The notes under the pieces were generated by a model. It did no database searches. It saw only the letters and a program-made list of their open reading frames with translations, and was not told the origin of the DNA. Shown here piece after piece: positions 1 to 7,663 of a DNA stretch of 45,078 nt. Where the stretch lies: contig NZ_BAABRP010000024.1 in assembly GCF_039545055.1 (NCBI RefSeq), forward strand, positions 1 through 45,078, in the 5' to 3' direction. How positions within the stretch are numbered: the first letter of the stretch is position 1; each line of letters starts with the position of its first letter. The translations under genes and the position numbers were made by a program. This DNA is from Deinococcus carri. GTDB lineage: Bacteria; Deinococcota; Deinococci; Deinococcales; Deinococcaceae.

Positions 1-91
1 TTCGCCACCAGGATGGATTTCCGGGCAGTCCGTCTGTGCGTCATGCCCCAGGCTAGCGCGCAGCCTGCCCTCCCCCTGCTAGCATTACGCC

Positions 92-397
92 ATGAACAAA
101 AGAATTGTCGTGAAGTTTGTTCCACCCGCACCCGTGAAAGTTCCGAACGGCAAGAGCACCACGCGCACGCGGACCTGGCAGGTGGACAAGCTGATCGAGT
201 TTCTGCGGGCGGGCCTGACCCCTCTCGTGCAGCAGGCCCACCCCGGCGTTGAGCTGGAAGTGGTGGAAGGCCGGGCGGCTGACGTGCGGTTCGACGGCTG
301 GAAACCAGAGAAGCCGAGCGTGGTCCGGGAGCAGATTGGCGAGATGATTGGGACGGTCATGGAGGACCTGGAGGCCGAGGAGTACCTGAGCGCCTGA
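92..397 (+). CDS. Hypothetical protein, 101 aa
   Basis: Small soluble protein that I do not recognise. It is mixed in charge, with a basic N-terminal third and an acidic C-terminal end (EDLEAEEYLSA). No signal peptide or membrane segment is visible. The ATG has no Shine-Dalgarno site, but TAGCAT lies six bases upstream (80-85), which resembles the leaderless -10 arrangement of the Cro-like gene; no good -35 accompanies it. It is the only rightward gene at this end and converges on the leftward gene at 410. It could be the last phage accessory gene or flanking host DNA; the sequence does not decide. Coding looks real from the GC-rich third positions. Confidence 0.6.
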   Translation: MNKRIVVKFVPPAPVKVPNGKSTTRTRTWQVDKLIEFLRAGLTPLVQQAHPGVELEVVEGRAADVRFDGWKPEKPSVVREQIGEMIGTVMEDLEAEEYLSA

Positions 398-409
398 GTT
401 GTCCGGGCC

Positions 410-1129
410 TCACTCCCCCTTGCCGTGGGCAGGCACCCCCAACGTCATGCGCCGCAACGTCACCGCACTCCGGCTGATGCCCCACCCCTCCGCCAGGTCG
501 CCGTCGAAGGCGGTCCCCAACCGGGCGTCCATCTCGGGCGTCCACTTGATGTTGCGCGTGTCCTTGTAGCTCCGCTTTTTCAGGTGCCGCCGCCGGGTAG
601 CCGCCAGCGTTTTGCTCACGCCCAGCGCCTGGGCGGCCTGCTCGTCCGGCATGGTGCCCAGCACGGCGTCCATCTCCGGCGTCCACGTTACGGCGTGCGG
701 GTGGGGCTGGCGCTCGGCCATGCCTACGGCGATGCTCTCCCGCATCCGGGTCTGCGCCTCCGGCTCCAGCGCCTTCTGGCGGCCTTTGGCGGCCCGCTCG
801 GGGGTGAGCTTGTCCACTACCAGTTCCCGGTAGAGCCGCTGCGTGCCGGGGTTGTTCTGCGCGTTCACGCCCAACGCCTTGCGCCAGCCCCAGACCGTCC
901 CCTCGCTCACACCGAACGCCTCCTGGATGTCCTTCGCCGCCTCGGTTCGCACGGCGCGAGCCAGCGTCTCGGTGAGGATGAGCGAGTGCTTGCCGGTCTT
1001 GCGGCGATAGGGCCAGGGGATAGGGGCGTTGGTGTACCCACCCACCTGCACGCGGCCGAGCAGCACGTCATCCAGCCAGTCGCCTGGCTGGACGCTGGGG
1101 ATGGGATAGCGGGTGGGGTCGAGTGGCAT
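410..1129 (-). CDS. HTH / SANT-Myb-like repeat DNA-binding protein
   Basis: Predicted DNA-binding protein of 239 aa. An N-terminal helix-turn-helix-like segment (about residues 60-87, with FGVSEGTVWGWRKALGV) is followed by two related C-terminal repeats near residues 148 and 193. Each repeat starts WTPEMDA and ends in a recognition-like stretch (GVSKTLAATRRRHL and GISRSAVTLRRMTL), typical of SANT/Myb-like modules in phage and mobile-element proteins. I chose ATG 1129 because AGGAGGT lies seven to eight bases upstream; the longer reading upstream crosses a hairpin and looks non-coding. It lies downstream of the 1228-1518 gene behind a hairpin. No catalytic domain is visible. Regulator or accessory DNA-binding protein is the likely role; the target is unknown. 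Confidence 0.7.
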   Translation of the reverse strand: MPLDPTRYPIPSVQPGDWLDDVLLGRVQVGGYTNAPIPWPYRRKTGKHSLILTETLARAVRTEAAKDIQEAFGVSEGTVWGWRKALGVNAQNNPGTQRLYRELVVDKLTPERAAKGRQKALEPEAQTRMRESIAVGMAERQPHPHAVTWTPEMDAVLGTMPDEQAAQALGVSKTLAATRRRHLKKRSYKDTRNIKWTPEMDARLGTAFDGDLAEGWGISRSAVTLRRMTLGVPAHGKGE

Positions 1130-1186
1130 ACTGGGGACCTCCTGGACAACTGGGAGAGGATTGAAGCGCATCACTCCTGATGCAAG

Positions 1187-1216
1187 AACCGCCCCGACTT
1201 GGTTGCCGGGGCGGTT
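1187..1216 (-). terminator. Intergenic hairpin, possible terminator
   Basis: Perfect 10-bp inverted repeat (AACCGCCCCG and its complement) with a 10-base loop, between the genes ending at 1228 and starting at 1129. On the minus strand it is followed by TTCTTGC, a weak U tract. It may partly terminate or insulate transcription from the 1228-1518 gene. Confidence 0.5.
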
Positions 1217-1227
1217 CGCCTTTGGGC

Positions 1228-1518
1228 CTACTCTTCGGTCTCTTCGCCATCCTCGTTGTATCGGGTGCCATCGTCGGTGGTCAGGATCTCGCCGTCCCAA
1301 TCGCCCCACTCGCTGTCACCACCGAAGCACACTGCACCGCGTCCGTTGGGCCAGCGGGTCATCTGGCCGCGCTGCCCGCCCGTGTAGAGAATGCCCCAGG
1401 TTTCGCAGCCCGTCTCCAGTTCGGTGCCTTGGTCGAGGGGCAGCATCTCTCGGGCGTCTTTGATGTTCTCGGCGGTCACGATGTTGCGGTGGTAGGGGGT
1501 GTGCGTGTAGTTCGTCAT
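1228..1518 (-). CDS. Small acidic accessory protein, 96 aa
   Basis: Soluble, strongly acidic protein with an E/D-rich tail and many Gly and Trp residues in the middle. No family recognised. Translation probably starts at ATG 1518, with AGGAG eight bases upstream; ATG 1524 is only three bases from it. The gene has its own promoter (1578-1606), the clearest sigma-70-type promoter at this end of the phage, and it lies beyond the terminator that closes the late operon. It is therefore expressed independently of the structural genes. The promoter resembles that of the CI-like repressor at 42145, which suggests expression in the lysogen or control by the phage regulators. A lysogenic-conversion (moron) role is inferred, not shown. 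Confidence 0.65.
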   Translation of the reverse strand: MTNYTHTPYHRNIVTAENIKDAREMLPLDQGTELETGCETWGILYTGGQRGQMTRWPNGRGAVCFGGDSEWGDWDGEILTTDDGTRYNEDGEETEE

Positions 1519-1577
1519 CTTCATCACTCCTGGTCGGCTTCGGGATGTGGATTTTGGTTGCTCCCTCGCCTGAAACA

Positions 1578-1606
1578 AAGATACAACGTGTGACGTGATA
1601 TGTCAA
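1578..1606 (-). promoter_or_regulatory. Promoter with operator-like spacer
   Basis: On the minus strand TTGACA (1606-1601), a 17-base spacer, then TATCTT (1583-1578). The first 12 spacer bases (1600-1589) read TATCACGTCACA. Nearly the same word, TATCACGTCGCA, follows the -35-like element in front of the CI-like gene (42151-42162). It drives the 1228-1518 gene. Confidence 0.75.
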
Positions 1607-1646
1607 CACATAGTGTCAGACTTGCCCAATCTCCATTTTTAACCAC

Positions 1647-1689
1647 AAAAAGCCCCCGCGCCGCCAGCAGGGAGCCGGGGCGCGGGGGC
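1647..1689 (-). terminator. Rho-independent terminator of the late operon
   Basis: GC-rich stem (GCCCCCGCGCC at 1652-1662 pairing with 1679-1689) followed on the minus strand by TTTTTG. It lies directly after the last gene of the leftward late operon (stop at 1710). Confidence 0.9.
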
Positions 1690-1709
1690 AGAGAGGGGTG
1701 AGTTGTCCG

Positions 1710-2105
1710 TTACTTCAGCCAGACCAGCACGGGGCGTGCGCCCACGCTCTCGCGGTAGGCCAGCACGCCCGCGTCGAGCACGGTGCCCGCCAGCGTCACG
1801 CGCACCTGCTGCCCGGCGGGCACGTTCGGCAGGTTGCAGGTGAACTGGGTCCGCGCAGCGTTCGTGCGGCACCAGGTTGCCGCCGCCGCGTCGGGCGTCA
1901 GCCCTGTCCCCAGCGCCGTAAGGGCAGGGCCGTCCCCGGCCCGGCTGGGGTCGCCGGTCAGGGCGTCGGGGCCGGGATTGGCGAGCACCAGGCTGCCGTT
2001 CTCACGGGTGAGGGTTGCGTGTTCGTTCGGCTGCGCGAGTTGCGCCACCGGGGCGCACGAGGCGAGTCCCAGCCCCGCCACCAGAAAGAGCAACATCTTC
2101 TTCAC
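1710..2105 (-). CDS. Phage lipoprotein, 131 aa
   Basis: Predicted lipoprotein. The N-terminus is basic, then a hydrophobic stretch (LLFLVAGLGLASC) ends in a lipobox (LASC), so Cys would be lipidated after signal peptidase II cleavage. The mature part is neutral and rich in Ala, Thr and Pro, with two further cysteines that could pair. I chose GTG 2105, which overlaps the upstream stop (GTGA) and has GGGAGG six to seven bases before it. It is the last gene of the lysis/late operon, directly before a strong terminator. Possible roles are an outer-membrane spanin-like lysis component or a superinfection-exclusion lipoprotein. No family was recognised, so the function is open. Confidence 0.7.
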   Translation of the reverse strand: MKKMLLFLVAGLGLASCAPVAQLAQPNEHATLTRENGSLVLANPGPDALTGDPSRAGDGPALTALGTGLTPDAAAATWCRTNAARTQFTCNLPNVPAGQQVRVTLAGTVLDAGVLAYRESVGARPVLVWLK

Positions 2106-2845
2106 AGCAGGCCTCCCTGTTTCAGTTCGAGAATCACGCCCAGGACGCGGTTGCGGCTGTCCGCGCTGAGATGCGCGTCCCCGTCCAGCAGGTCGGGGGC
2201 CACCACCGCCAGCCGCCCGCCAATCCGCAGCAGCCGCGCCGGGGTGGGTTGCAGCCCCGCCTGACTCAGCAGGCTCTCCAGCAGCGCGTCCAGCGTCAGC
2301 GCCAGGGTGCCCCCGCCCAGCAGCCCGCGGGCCGCGCCCGGCGTGGTGTCCAGCCCCGGAATGACCTCCAGCCCCGATGCGGGCGGCGCGCCCCGCACCT
2401 CCGGCGGGGTGACCACCTCGCCCACCACGACCGGCACGGGGTCCGGGAGGCCCGCCGGGGCGAGCGCATTGCCCTTGGCGTTGCTGAACACGCGGGTGAT
2501 GTAGTCGCCGTTGGCCTTGACGAACGCTACCAGCGCTACCAGCAGCGCCCCTCCCAGGTTCAGGCCACCCCGCGTCGCGGCTGCCTGGGCGAGGGCGAAC
2601 CCCAGCGCCACCAGCAGGCTCAGCACGGCGCTGACGGCGACGGTCGTGGGGCCGGTCGTGCGCCCCAGCTTCTTGGCGATGCTGGTCAGCGGCTGCACCA
2701 GCACCGCACTCAGCAGGCCGATCAGGACCGCGACCACGCCCTGATACTCGGCCGGGATGCCGCTGGGCAGGTCTGTCCCCTGCGCGAGGGCCAGCCCCGT
2801 CCCCAGCACCAGCACCGACAACGTGAACAACGACAGTTTCCGCAT
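2102..2845 (-). CDS. Membrane protein in the lysis module, holin-like candidate
   Basis: Protein of 247 aa with an N-terminal signal-like hydrophobic segment (residues 4-21, ending ALAQ) and two further hydrophobic segments (about 36-53 and 68-90) separated by a short polar, basic turn (SIAKKLGRTTG). The rest is a soluble Pro/Gly/Val-rich tail with leucine-rich helices near the end. The topology and the position just after the endolysin fit a holin or holin-associated protein, but it is larger than typical holins and the long tail is unusual. GGAGG lies six bases before the ATG. The gene is coupled to the downstream lipoprotein by GTGA. Function inferred from context and topology only. Confidence 0.6.
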   Translation of the reverse strand: MRKLSLFTLSVLVLGTGLALAQGTDLPSGIPAEYQGVVAVLIGLLSAVLVQPLTSIAKKLGRTTGPTTVAVSAVLSLLVALGFALAQAAATRGGLNLGGALLVALVAFVKANGDYITRVFSNAKGNALAPAGLPDPVPVVVGEVVTPPEVRGAPPASGLEVIPGLDTTPGAARGLLGGGTLALTLDALLESLLSQAGLQPTPARLLRIGGRLAVVAPDLLDGDAHLSADSRNRVLGVILELKQGGLL

Positions 2846-2868
2846 TTCCCACCTCCGGGAACGAAAGC

Positions 2869-2893
2869 GGGCGGCCCCGTGAGGGAACCGCCC
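2869..2893 (-). terminator. Hairpin between endolysin and membrane gene
   Basis: Inverted repeat GGGCGG/CCGCCC with an inner CCC/GGG. On the minus strand it is followed by GCTTTCG. It lies between the endolysin stop (2915) and the next start (2845); a partial terminator or mRNA-stabilising hairpin. Confidence 0.45.
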
Positions 2894-2914
2894 TGGCGAG
2901 TGGCCGACTTGCTG

Positions 2915-3625
2915 TCAGGTCTTCGCGCGGTCGAGTTGCAGCGCGCCGTCCTGATAGACGGTGAGGATGGACGTGCCCACCTGCACCCGGCCGTCCTCCA
3001 GCCGGGTGATGAGCTGCCCGCCGTACACCACGGCCGGAACGTCCATCGTGGTGTTTTTCCCATCCTGGCCGCGCAGGAACACGCGGCGACGGGTGGTGCT
3101 GGCGGGCGTGGTACTCGGGGGGCGGGCCGCCGTCACCGGCGCATCCCGGAGGGGCCAGATGCTCCCCACGATGACGTTGGCGCGGATGCCGTGGGCGGCG
3201 GCCCAGACGCTGCCGCTGATGTTCTGCTTCGGGCCGTTCACGCCCGCGAGCTGGAGGTGCGGGCGCTCCCAGGGAAACGTCTCCAGCCCGTACCTCGCGG
3301 GCGGCACCGCGGCGTAGATGGCGTTGTAGGTCGCGTGGCTCCAGTCCTGCACCCACCGCTCCCCCACCAGTCGCAGCGGCACCCAGTCGGCCGCCAGGCC
3401 GTACTCGTGCGAGGAGTCGAGCGTATAGGTGACGACCGGGCCGGGCCGGGTGCGGCCCTGGGCGTAGAGCCAGGCCTGCCGCTCGGCGGTCCGGAAGGTC
3501 TCGTAGACGCAGACCTCTATTCCTCGCGGCTTGCCCCAGGCACGGGCGTCGGCCAGCCAGTGTTCGAGGGGTGTGCGGTAGAGCTGGTGGAGGTGGTTGG
3601 GGTCACGGTCCTGTGCGGTGCTCAT
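2915..3625 (-). CDS. Endolysin, M15-type D,D-/L,D-peptidase
   Basis: Peptidoglycan hydrolase of 236 aa that should cut stem peptides during lysis. The N-terminal 130 residues carry the M15/VanY signature: SSHEYGLAAD supplies the zinc ligands His73 and Asp80, and PHLQL supplies His123; an upstream TFRT motif (residues 43-46) is also typical. A Pro/Thr/Ser-rich linker (about 160-185) leads to a small beta-rich C-terminal module (about 190-236) that may bind the wall. There is no signal peptide, so release would need a holin or membrane passage by other means. ATG 3625 overlaps the stop of the preceding membrane gene (ATGA). The family assignment is firm; the exact bond cut is not. Confidence 0.88.
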   Translation of the reverse strand: MSTAQDRDPNHLHQLYRTPLEHWLADARAWGKPRGIEVCVYETFRTAERQAWLYAQGRTRPGPVVTYTLDSSHEYGLAADWVPLRLVGERWVQDWSHATYNAIYAAVPPARYGLETFPWERPHLQLAGVNGPKQNISGSVWAAAHGIRANVIVGSIWPLRDAPVTAARPPSTTPASTTRRRVFLRGQDGKNTTMDVPAVVYGGQLITRLEDGRVQVGTSILTVYQDGALQLDRAKT

Positions 3626-3984
3626 GGCTCTCCTTTGAGGTCAGGGTCCGGCGGCCAGACGGTGCGCGGCTGGCAGTCGTGGAGCTGCTCCAGGAACTCG
3701 ACCCGGATGCGCGCCTGGTCGCGCTGGTAGCGCATGGTGTGGACGGTGTGCAGGGTCTCCTCCAGCTCGGCGGCCAGCGTGTCGAACTTCGCCTGGAGGG
3801 CGTCGAGTTGCGTGCGCATCTGCGCAACCTGGGCAGTCAGGTCCGCCTTCTGGGCGTCCCCCACCTTCCCGCCCCGCACCTCGCGCACCAGCATGGCGAG
3901 GCCGTAGAACACGGCGATGATGATGGCCGCCGGGCCGCCCTTCGTGACCAGGCCGATGAGTTGGGTCACGTCCACGTTATCCAT
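3622..3984 (-). CDS. Membrane-anchored coiled-coil protein, lysis module
   Basis: Protein of 120 aa with one N-terminal membrane segment (about residues 17-33, GPAAIIIAVFYGLAMLV) followed by a long heptad-rich helix (about 40-105). One membrane pass plus a coiled coil, directly upstream of and overlapping the endolysin gene, fits holin- or spanin-like accessory proteins of phage lysis cassettes. It could equally be a spacer that positions the lysin. There is a GGGGCGGG purine run before the ATG and the gene overlaps its upstream neighbour by eight bases. No defined family recognised. Confidence 0.65.
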   Translation of the reverse strand: MDNVDVTQLIGLVTKGGPAAIIIAVFYGLAMLVREVRGGKVGDAQKADLTAQVAQMRTQLDALQAKFDTLAAELEETLHTVHTMRYQRDQARIRVEFLEQLHDCQPRTVWPPDPDLKGEP

Positions 3985-4450
3985 CCCGCCCCTCGTCGGA
4001 CTCGACGCGGGCCAGCCATCTCAGCCAGCGTGGAGGGCGCTCCACCAGCCGTCCCCACCAGCCCGTGCCCTGCGCCCAGGCGACGGCCGCGCGGGCAAGC
4101 AGCAGCCCGCTGACGGCCGCCAGGATGCTGTAGGTCATGACGGCGCTGGTGATGCCCACCCCGGCCCCGAAGGAGGCCCCCGCCGCCAGCAGGTACAGCC
4201 CCGTCAGCGCATGGGCGAGGACCCGCAGCCCACCGCCGCGGGGCATGACCAGCAGCAGCACCCCGTTCAGCAGGCTCCACCAGCCCCACCAGGCCCAGGG
4301 CATGAAATCGTCGAAGCGCTGGTAGGACGGCAGGAACTCGGGCAGGAAGGGCCGGTGGTACACGCTGAAGGCCCAGCCCAGCATGATGACGGCCAGGATG
4401 TTGCTGGGATTCAGGGGGTCCCAGCGGCTGAACAGATAGTGCCGCTCCAT
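3977..4450 (-). CDS. Multi-pass membrane protein, 157 aa
   Basis: Integral membrane protein with about four hydrophobic segments: around residues 19-29, a Trp-rich stretch near 50-68 (MPWAWWGWWSLL), around 76-98, and around 103-122. The C-terminus is basic and probably cytoplasmic. The first ATG (4450) overlaps the stop of the upstream gene (ATGA), so translation is coupled; the longer upstream reading is the other frame of that gene. It sits between the tail fibre and the lysis genes. It may take part in lysis (holin or antiholin) or alter the host membrane; the sequence gives no specific function. Confidence 0.65.
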   Translation of the reverse strand: MERHYLFSRWDPLNPSNILAVIMLGWAFSVYHRPFLPEFLPSYQRFDDFMPWAWWGWWSLLNGVLLLVMPRGGGLRVLAHALTGLYLLAAGASFGAGVGITSAVMTYSILAAVSGLLLARAAVAWAQGTGWWGRLVERPPRWLRWLARVESDEGRDG

Positions 4451-4797
4451 CACCGCACCCCCAGCCGCCGCCACGTCCGGTCGTCCAGGGTGTAGGTGAG
4501 GCGGTGCGTGAACAGCCACACGCGCATCACCTGCCCTACCGGGATGACGTTTGGCTGGCCGATGACGCTGCCGGACAGGGCGTTTTCCTTGCGGACCTTC
4601 ACGGGGCGGGTGCAGCCGGGTGCAGCACGGACAACGGCCTGATACCCGACGCCGACGATGCGGTCACGGAAGGCGATGGGCGTGCAGTATTTGCCTGTGG
4701 GCGGCGAGAGGGTGAGGGGCATGGCGGCCGTGAGGGCCGCCGCCGGAAGCAGCAGTGCCGCCCCTATCAGCAGGGCGGCGCGTCGGTTATGGGCCAT
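4450..4797 (-). CDS. Small exported or membrane-anchored protein, 115 aa
   Basis: The N-terminus has a classic signal or anchor: basic HNRR, then a hydrophobic core (residues 8-26). The mature domain is small, basic and beta-rich, with two cysteines (in KYCTP and PGCTR) that could form a disulfide outside the cell. ATG 4797 has GGAGG five bases upstream; the longer reading starts in the intergenic space and looks non-coding. The gene follows the tail-fibre gene by about 90 bases and is coupled to the membrane gene behind it. No family recognised. A periplasmic lysis helper or superinfection-exclusion protein is possible. Confidence 0.65.
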   Translation of the reverse strand: MAHNRRAALLIGAALLLPAAALTAAMPLTLSPPTGKYCTPIAFRDRIVGVGYQAVVRAAPGCTRPVKVRKENALSGSVIGQPNVIPVGQVMRVWLFTHRLTYTLDDRTWRRLGVR

Positions 4798-4889
4798 GTG
4801 GCCTCCAATCTCCCGGCGGTGAAACGAAGCCGCCTCAGGCCGGGTGCTGGGGCGGGGGTGGGCCGATAACGGGCCGATGCTGTGTGGTA

Positions 4890-6872
4890 TCAACTCTCAA
4901 TCAACCCGTGCGCTCGCATGACCGCCAGGATGGCGTTAATGGCGCGTTTGTTGTCGGCCGCACTACCGTCGCTGTCGGGGATGGCAGCCTGTTGCTCGCC
5001 TACCACCTGTTTACCATTGGCCCAAAACGCCGTGCCACGCACGTTGCCGTCAAAAATCGTAGCCAGCGCATTGCAATGCAGCACGCCCGCCTCGCCCGGT
5101 GCGGCAAACAGGTCCACGTTGTTGCCCAGCCCGAGGCGGGTTTCCGCTGCCGTGACGTTCAGTCGGAACGCCTGCCGCCCCGCCGCATCCTGATAGAGCG
5201 CGGCCAGTCCGTTCCGTTTGCTGTGGTAGGTCGCGGTGGTGATGCCTGCGCCCTGCCCGGAGTACCCGAACGCCCCCGTCGTCGGCTGTGCCAGGAAAGC
5301 GGCCTCGGTTGTTTTGCCCGTGGCCGCGAATCCGTAGGTGTGCTGCCCGCTCGCCCCGAACGCGATGGGGGAGCGCGACTCATCCTCGAACCCCACCTGC
5401 GGCGACTGGGCCGGGATGCCCTCCGCGCCCGGCTGGTGCTGCACTGCATAGCCAGACTTGTGGCCCCCCAGCACCCGCATCCCGTGGTAGTTGTCCCCGC
5501 CCACATCCCAGCCGATGAAGCCACGCTCGCCTTTGTTGTACGTGCCGCCGCCGTACATGTGGACGCGGGTTTTCTCGTCCTCAGCGGGGTCGTAGCCACG
5601 TTTGAAATTGAACGTGGTGATTTCCTGGCCGTAGGCCACCGTCGCCATGCTGTCCGGCCTGAGCCAGGCGGTTACGTTCTGCCCCCACATGGCCGTCTGC
5701 GGATTGACCGAGACGGCCATGCCGTTCGCGGGGACGCCCGCCTGCCCGGTCCCGGTACTGGTCCACTGCGTCACCGTCAGGGTCTGGGCCTGAGCGTCCC
5801 AGCCGGTGAGCAACCCGCCCCATTTCGGGCTGTGGGTGGTGTCCACCCACATGCCCACGCGCAGGCGGCTGTAATCCACCCCCGGCGCTTTCGCACCTGT
5901 CGTGGTGTAGGTGGTCTGCGCCGCCGTGCTGAGGTTGGCCGCCCGGCCTTCGATGCCGACATACAGCGCCGCCGTGTCTCTGGCTGGGTAGCTCGCGGCG
6001 TCGGCGGGGCTGTTCAGGCCCAGGATGCGGGTTTCGGGGTCGGGGAGGTCGCTGGCGATGATGCTCACGACAGTGGCGTTCTCGCGCAGGCCGTAGGGGT
6101 CCCGGTGGATTTTGAGGCCCCGGTCGGTGTAGTGCATCAGGTCAGGGTCGCGCTCCGGCACGCCGAGGGGGCCGTTCGGGATGGACGGCAGGCGGCGGTA
6201 GTCGGTGAGTCCAGCCAGGGCAGGTTGTTTGTCCAGCACCTCGGAGCGCCCCGGTAGCCCCTGGCCCCGCTCCACCCACGCTCCGCTCACGCGCTCCAGG
6301 CGCACGAGGCCGCCCTCAGCGGTGCGTTTCGCGCCCCGCGTGCCGTCCGGCGCGGCGGGCGGGTCAGCAGTTGTCTCGCTGATATGCGCGGGGTTGATGC
6401 CGGTCGTCGCCAGCGCCTCAGCCGCACTCTGCGCGGTATCGGCCAGCGCCTGCCGCGTCTCCGCATGCAGCACCTCCCCCTCATCAAGCATGGTCCCCAG
6501 GGCGCGGAGCTGGTCCGGCTGGGCTACCTGCGCCCGCCCCGCCAGCAGGGCCGCGTTGATGTCCAGCACGCCCGCCGCCGTCTCGACCGGCAGGAAAGTG
6601 CGGGTGAGCACCACCTCCCCGTCCTGTTGCACCGTCAGGGTCATGCGCGGCGGCGTGTCGTGTTGGCCGGGGACGGCGGCGGCCTCCACGTAGTCACCCA
6701 CCCCGTCCGGGCCGCGCAACTCGCCGTCCAGGTCGTACACGCCGATGTCCATCCCCGAGGCCCGCCCCAGGCCGTGGCTGCCCATCGGCCCCGAGCCGCC
6801 CTCGCTCTCAAAGTGCGCCGTGAAGCGGGCAGCGCTCCCCCGGCGGTCAATGCGGTGCTTGTAAACGGTCAA
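4890..6872 (-). CDS. Tail fibre / appendage protein, 660 aa
   Basis: Likely receptor-binding tail appendage. The N-terminal ~150 residues look like a beta-rich attachment domain. An Ala-rich helical stretch (about 180-215) is followed by long beta-strand repeats with Gly, Asn and aromatic residues, including GGGTYNKGERGFIGWDVGG near residue 470. The C-terminal ~40 residues are helical, as in trimerising fibre tips. I chose TTG 6872: it overlaps the upstream stop by two bases and has GGAGGG in front, whereas the longer reading is the antisense-like frame of the neighbour. It is the last gene of the tail module. The receptor cannot be predicted. Confidence 0.75.
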   Translation of the reverse strand: MTVYKHRIDRRGSAARFTAHFESEGGSGPMGSHGLGRASGMDIGVYDLDGELRGPDGVGDYVEAAAVPGQHDTPPRMTLTVQQDGEVVLTRTFLPVETAAGVLDINAALLAGRAQVAQPDQLRALGTMLDEGEVLHAETRQALADTAQSAAEALATTGINPAHISETTADPPAAPDGTRGAKRTAEGGLVRLERVSGAWVERGQGLPGRSEVLDKQPALAGLTDYRRLPSIPNGPLGVPERDPDLMHYTDRGLKIHRDPYGLRENATVVSIIASDLPDPETRILGLNSPADAASYPARDTAALYVGIEGRAANLSTAAQTTYTTTGAKAPGVDYSRLRVGMWVDTTHSPKWGGLLTGWDAQAQTLTVTQWTSTGTGQAGVPANGMAVSVNPQTAMWGQNVTAWLRPDSMATVAYGQEITTFNFKRGYDPAEDEKTRVHMYGGGTYNKGERGFIGWDVGGDNYHGMRVLGGHKSGYAVQHQPGAEGIPAQSPQVGFEDESRSPIAFGASGQHTYGFAATGKTTEAAFLAQPTTGAFGYSGQGAGITTATYHSKRNGLAALYQDAAGRQAFRLNVTAAETRLGLGNNVDLFAAPGEAGVLHCNALATIFDGNVRGTAFWANGKQVVGEQQAAIPDSDGSAADNKRAINAILAVMRAHGLIES

Positions 6873-7663
6873 AGGATTCCCTCCTGCCAGGTCACGCGGG
6901 CGGTCGCACCCGGCGCGGTGATGGTGATGGTGCGGTTGCGCGGGGTGAGCTGCGGCTGCGGCCCGTAGAGGCTCACGCCGCGCTCCACTCCGGCCAGCAG
7001 GCACAGGCCTGCCCCGTCCAGCTCGTCTATCCGCAGCGTCTGTCCGGGCGGGATGGTCCCCCGCCAGGTGGTGCGCCCCAGCGCCGCGTCGATGGTCGGG
7101 TCCACCACGGCGGTCTGCCCGGCGGTGATGTCCACCCGCAGGTCACACGGAGCCTGCCCCCCGATGGGGAGGGTCTGCGGCGACCCGACCGGCACCGGCT
7201 GGGAGCGGGGCGAGCGGAAGCGGTAGGCACTACCCGGCGCGAAGTTGGCCTTCACGGTGCCGCCCAGGGCCGCCGCGCCCCGCCAGGTGCGGTCGATGCC
7301 GGTGAAACGGGCGATGGGCAGTGTCAGCGCCCCCTCCTGCACGTAGCGGCAGCGCACGGCGGCGTCGGCCACCTGGCTCATCAGCCCCTGAATACCGGGG
7401 TGCGTTCCGGCCCAGACCCCCACCACCACGCCGTACTCGCTGCCGGGCAGCACGATGTCGTACCCCGCGTACACCTGCGCCCCGGTGTTCGGCACGGCCA
7501 CCACCTGCCCGCCGGGTTTCAGGCTGTGAAGATTCTGCTCCAGCACGCGCACCTCCTGCTCGCCCGTCACCTTCAGCAGGCTGAACAGCGGCTGGCGGTC
7601 CTCGTCGAGCCAGATGAGCGGGGCCTTCTCTTCCTCGACCGGCAGCGCGGCAGGCAGCTTCAT
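6869..7663 (-). CDS. Tail tip / baseplate protein, 264 aa
   Basis: Beta-rich protein between the hub and the fibre gene, a position usually held by distal tail or baseplate proteins. Features include an N-terminal linker with EEEKAPLIWLDEDRQ, then alternating strands with many Gly and Pro, and a C-terminal immunoglobulin-like stretch (TPRNRTITITAPGATARVTW). ATG 7663 overlaps the upstream stop (ATGA) and has GGAGGG close in front; the upstream extension is very Arg-rich and is a frame shadow. No enzymatic motif is visible. The assignment rests on gene order in siphoviruses and fold-like composition rather than on a recognised family. Confidence 0.65.
   Translation of the reverse strand: MKLPAALPVEEEKAPLIWLDEDRQPLFSLLKVTGEQEVRVLEQNLHSLKPGGQVVAVPNTGAQVYAGYDIVLPGSEYGVVVGVWAGTHPGIQGLMSQVADAAVRCRYVQEGALTLPIARFTGIDRTWRGAAALGGTVKANFAPGSAYRFRSPRSQPVPVGSPQTLPIGGQAPCDLRVDITAGQTAVVDPTIDAALGRTTWRGTIPPGQTLRIDELDGAGLCLLAGVERGVSLYGPQPQLTPRNRTITITAPGATARVTWQEGIL

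Noticed and set aside
1710..3356. A 548-codon leftward frame across the lysis genes
   Set aside because: Only the last 131 codons (lipoprotein with a good start and lipobox) look like protein; the rest is an Arg/Gly-rich shadow of the endolysin and membrane genes.
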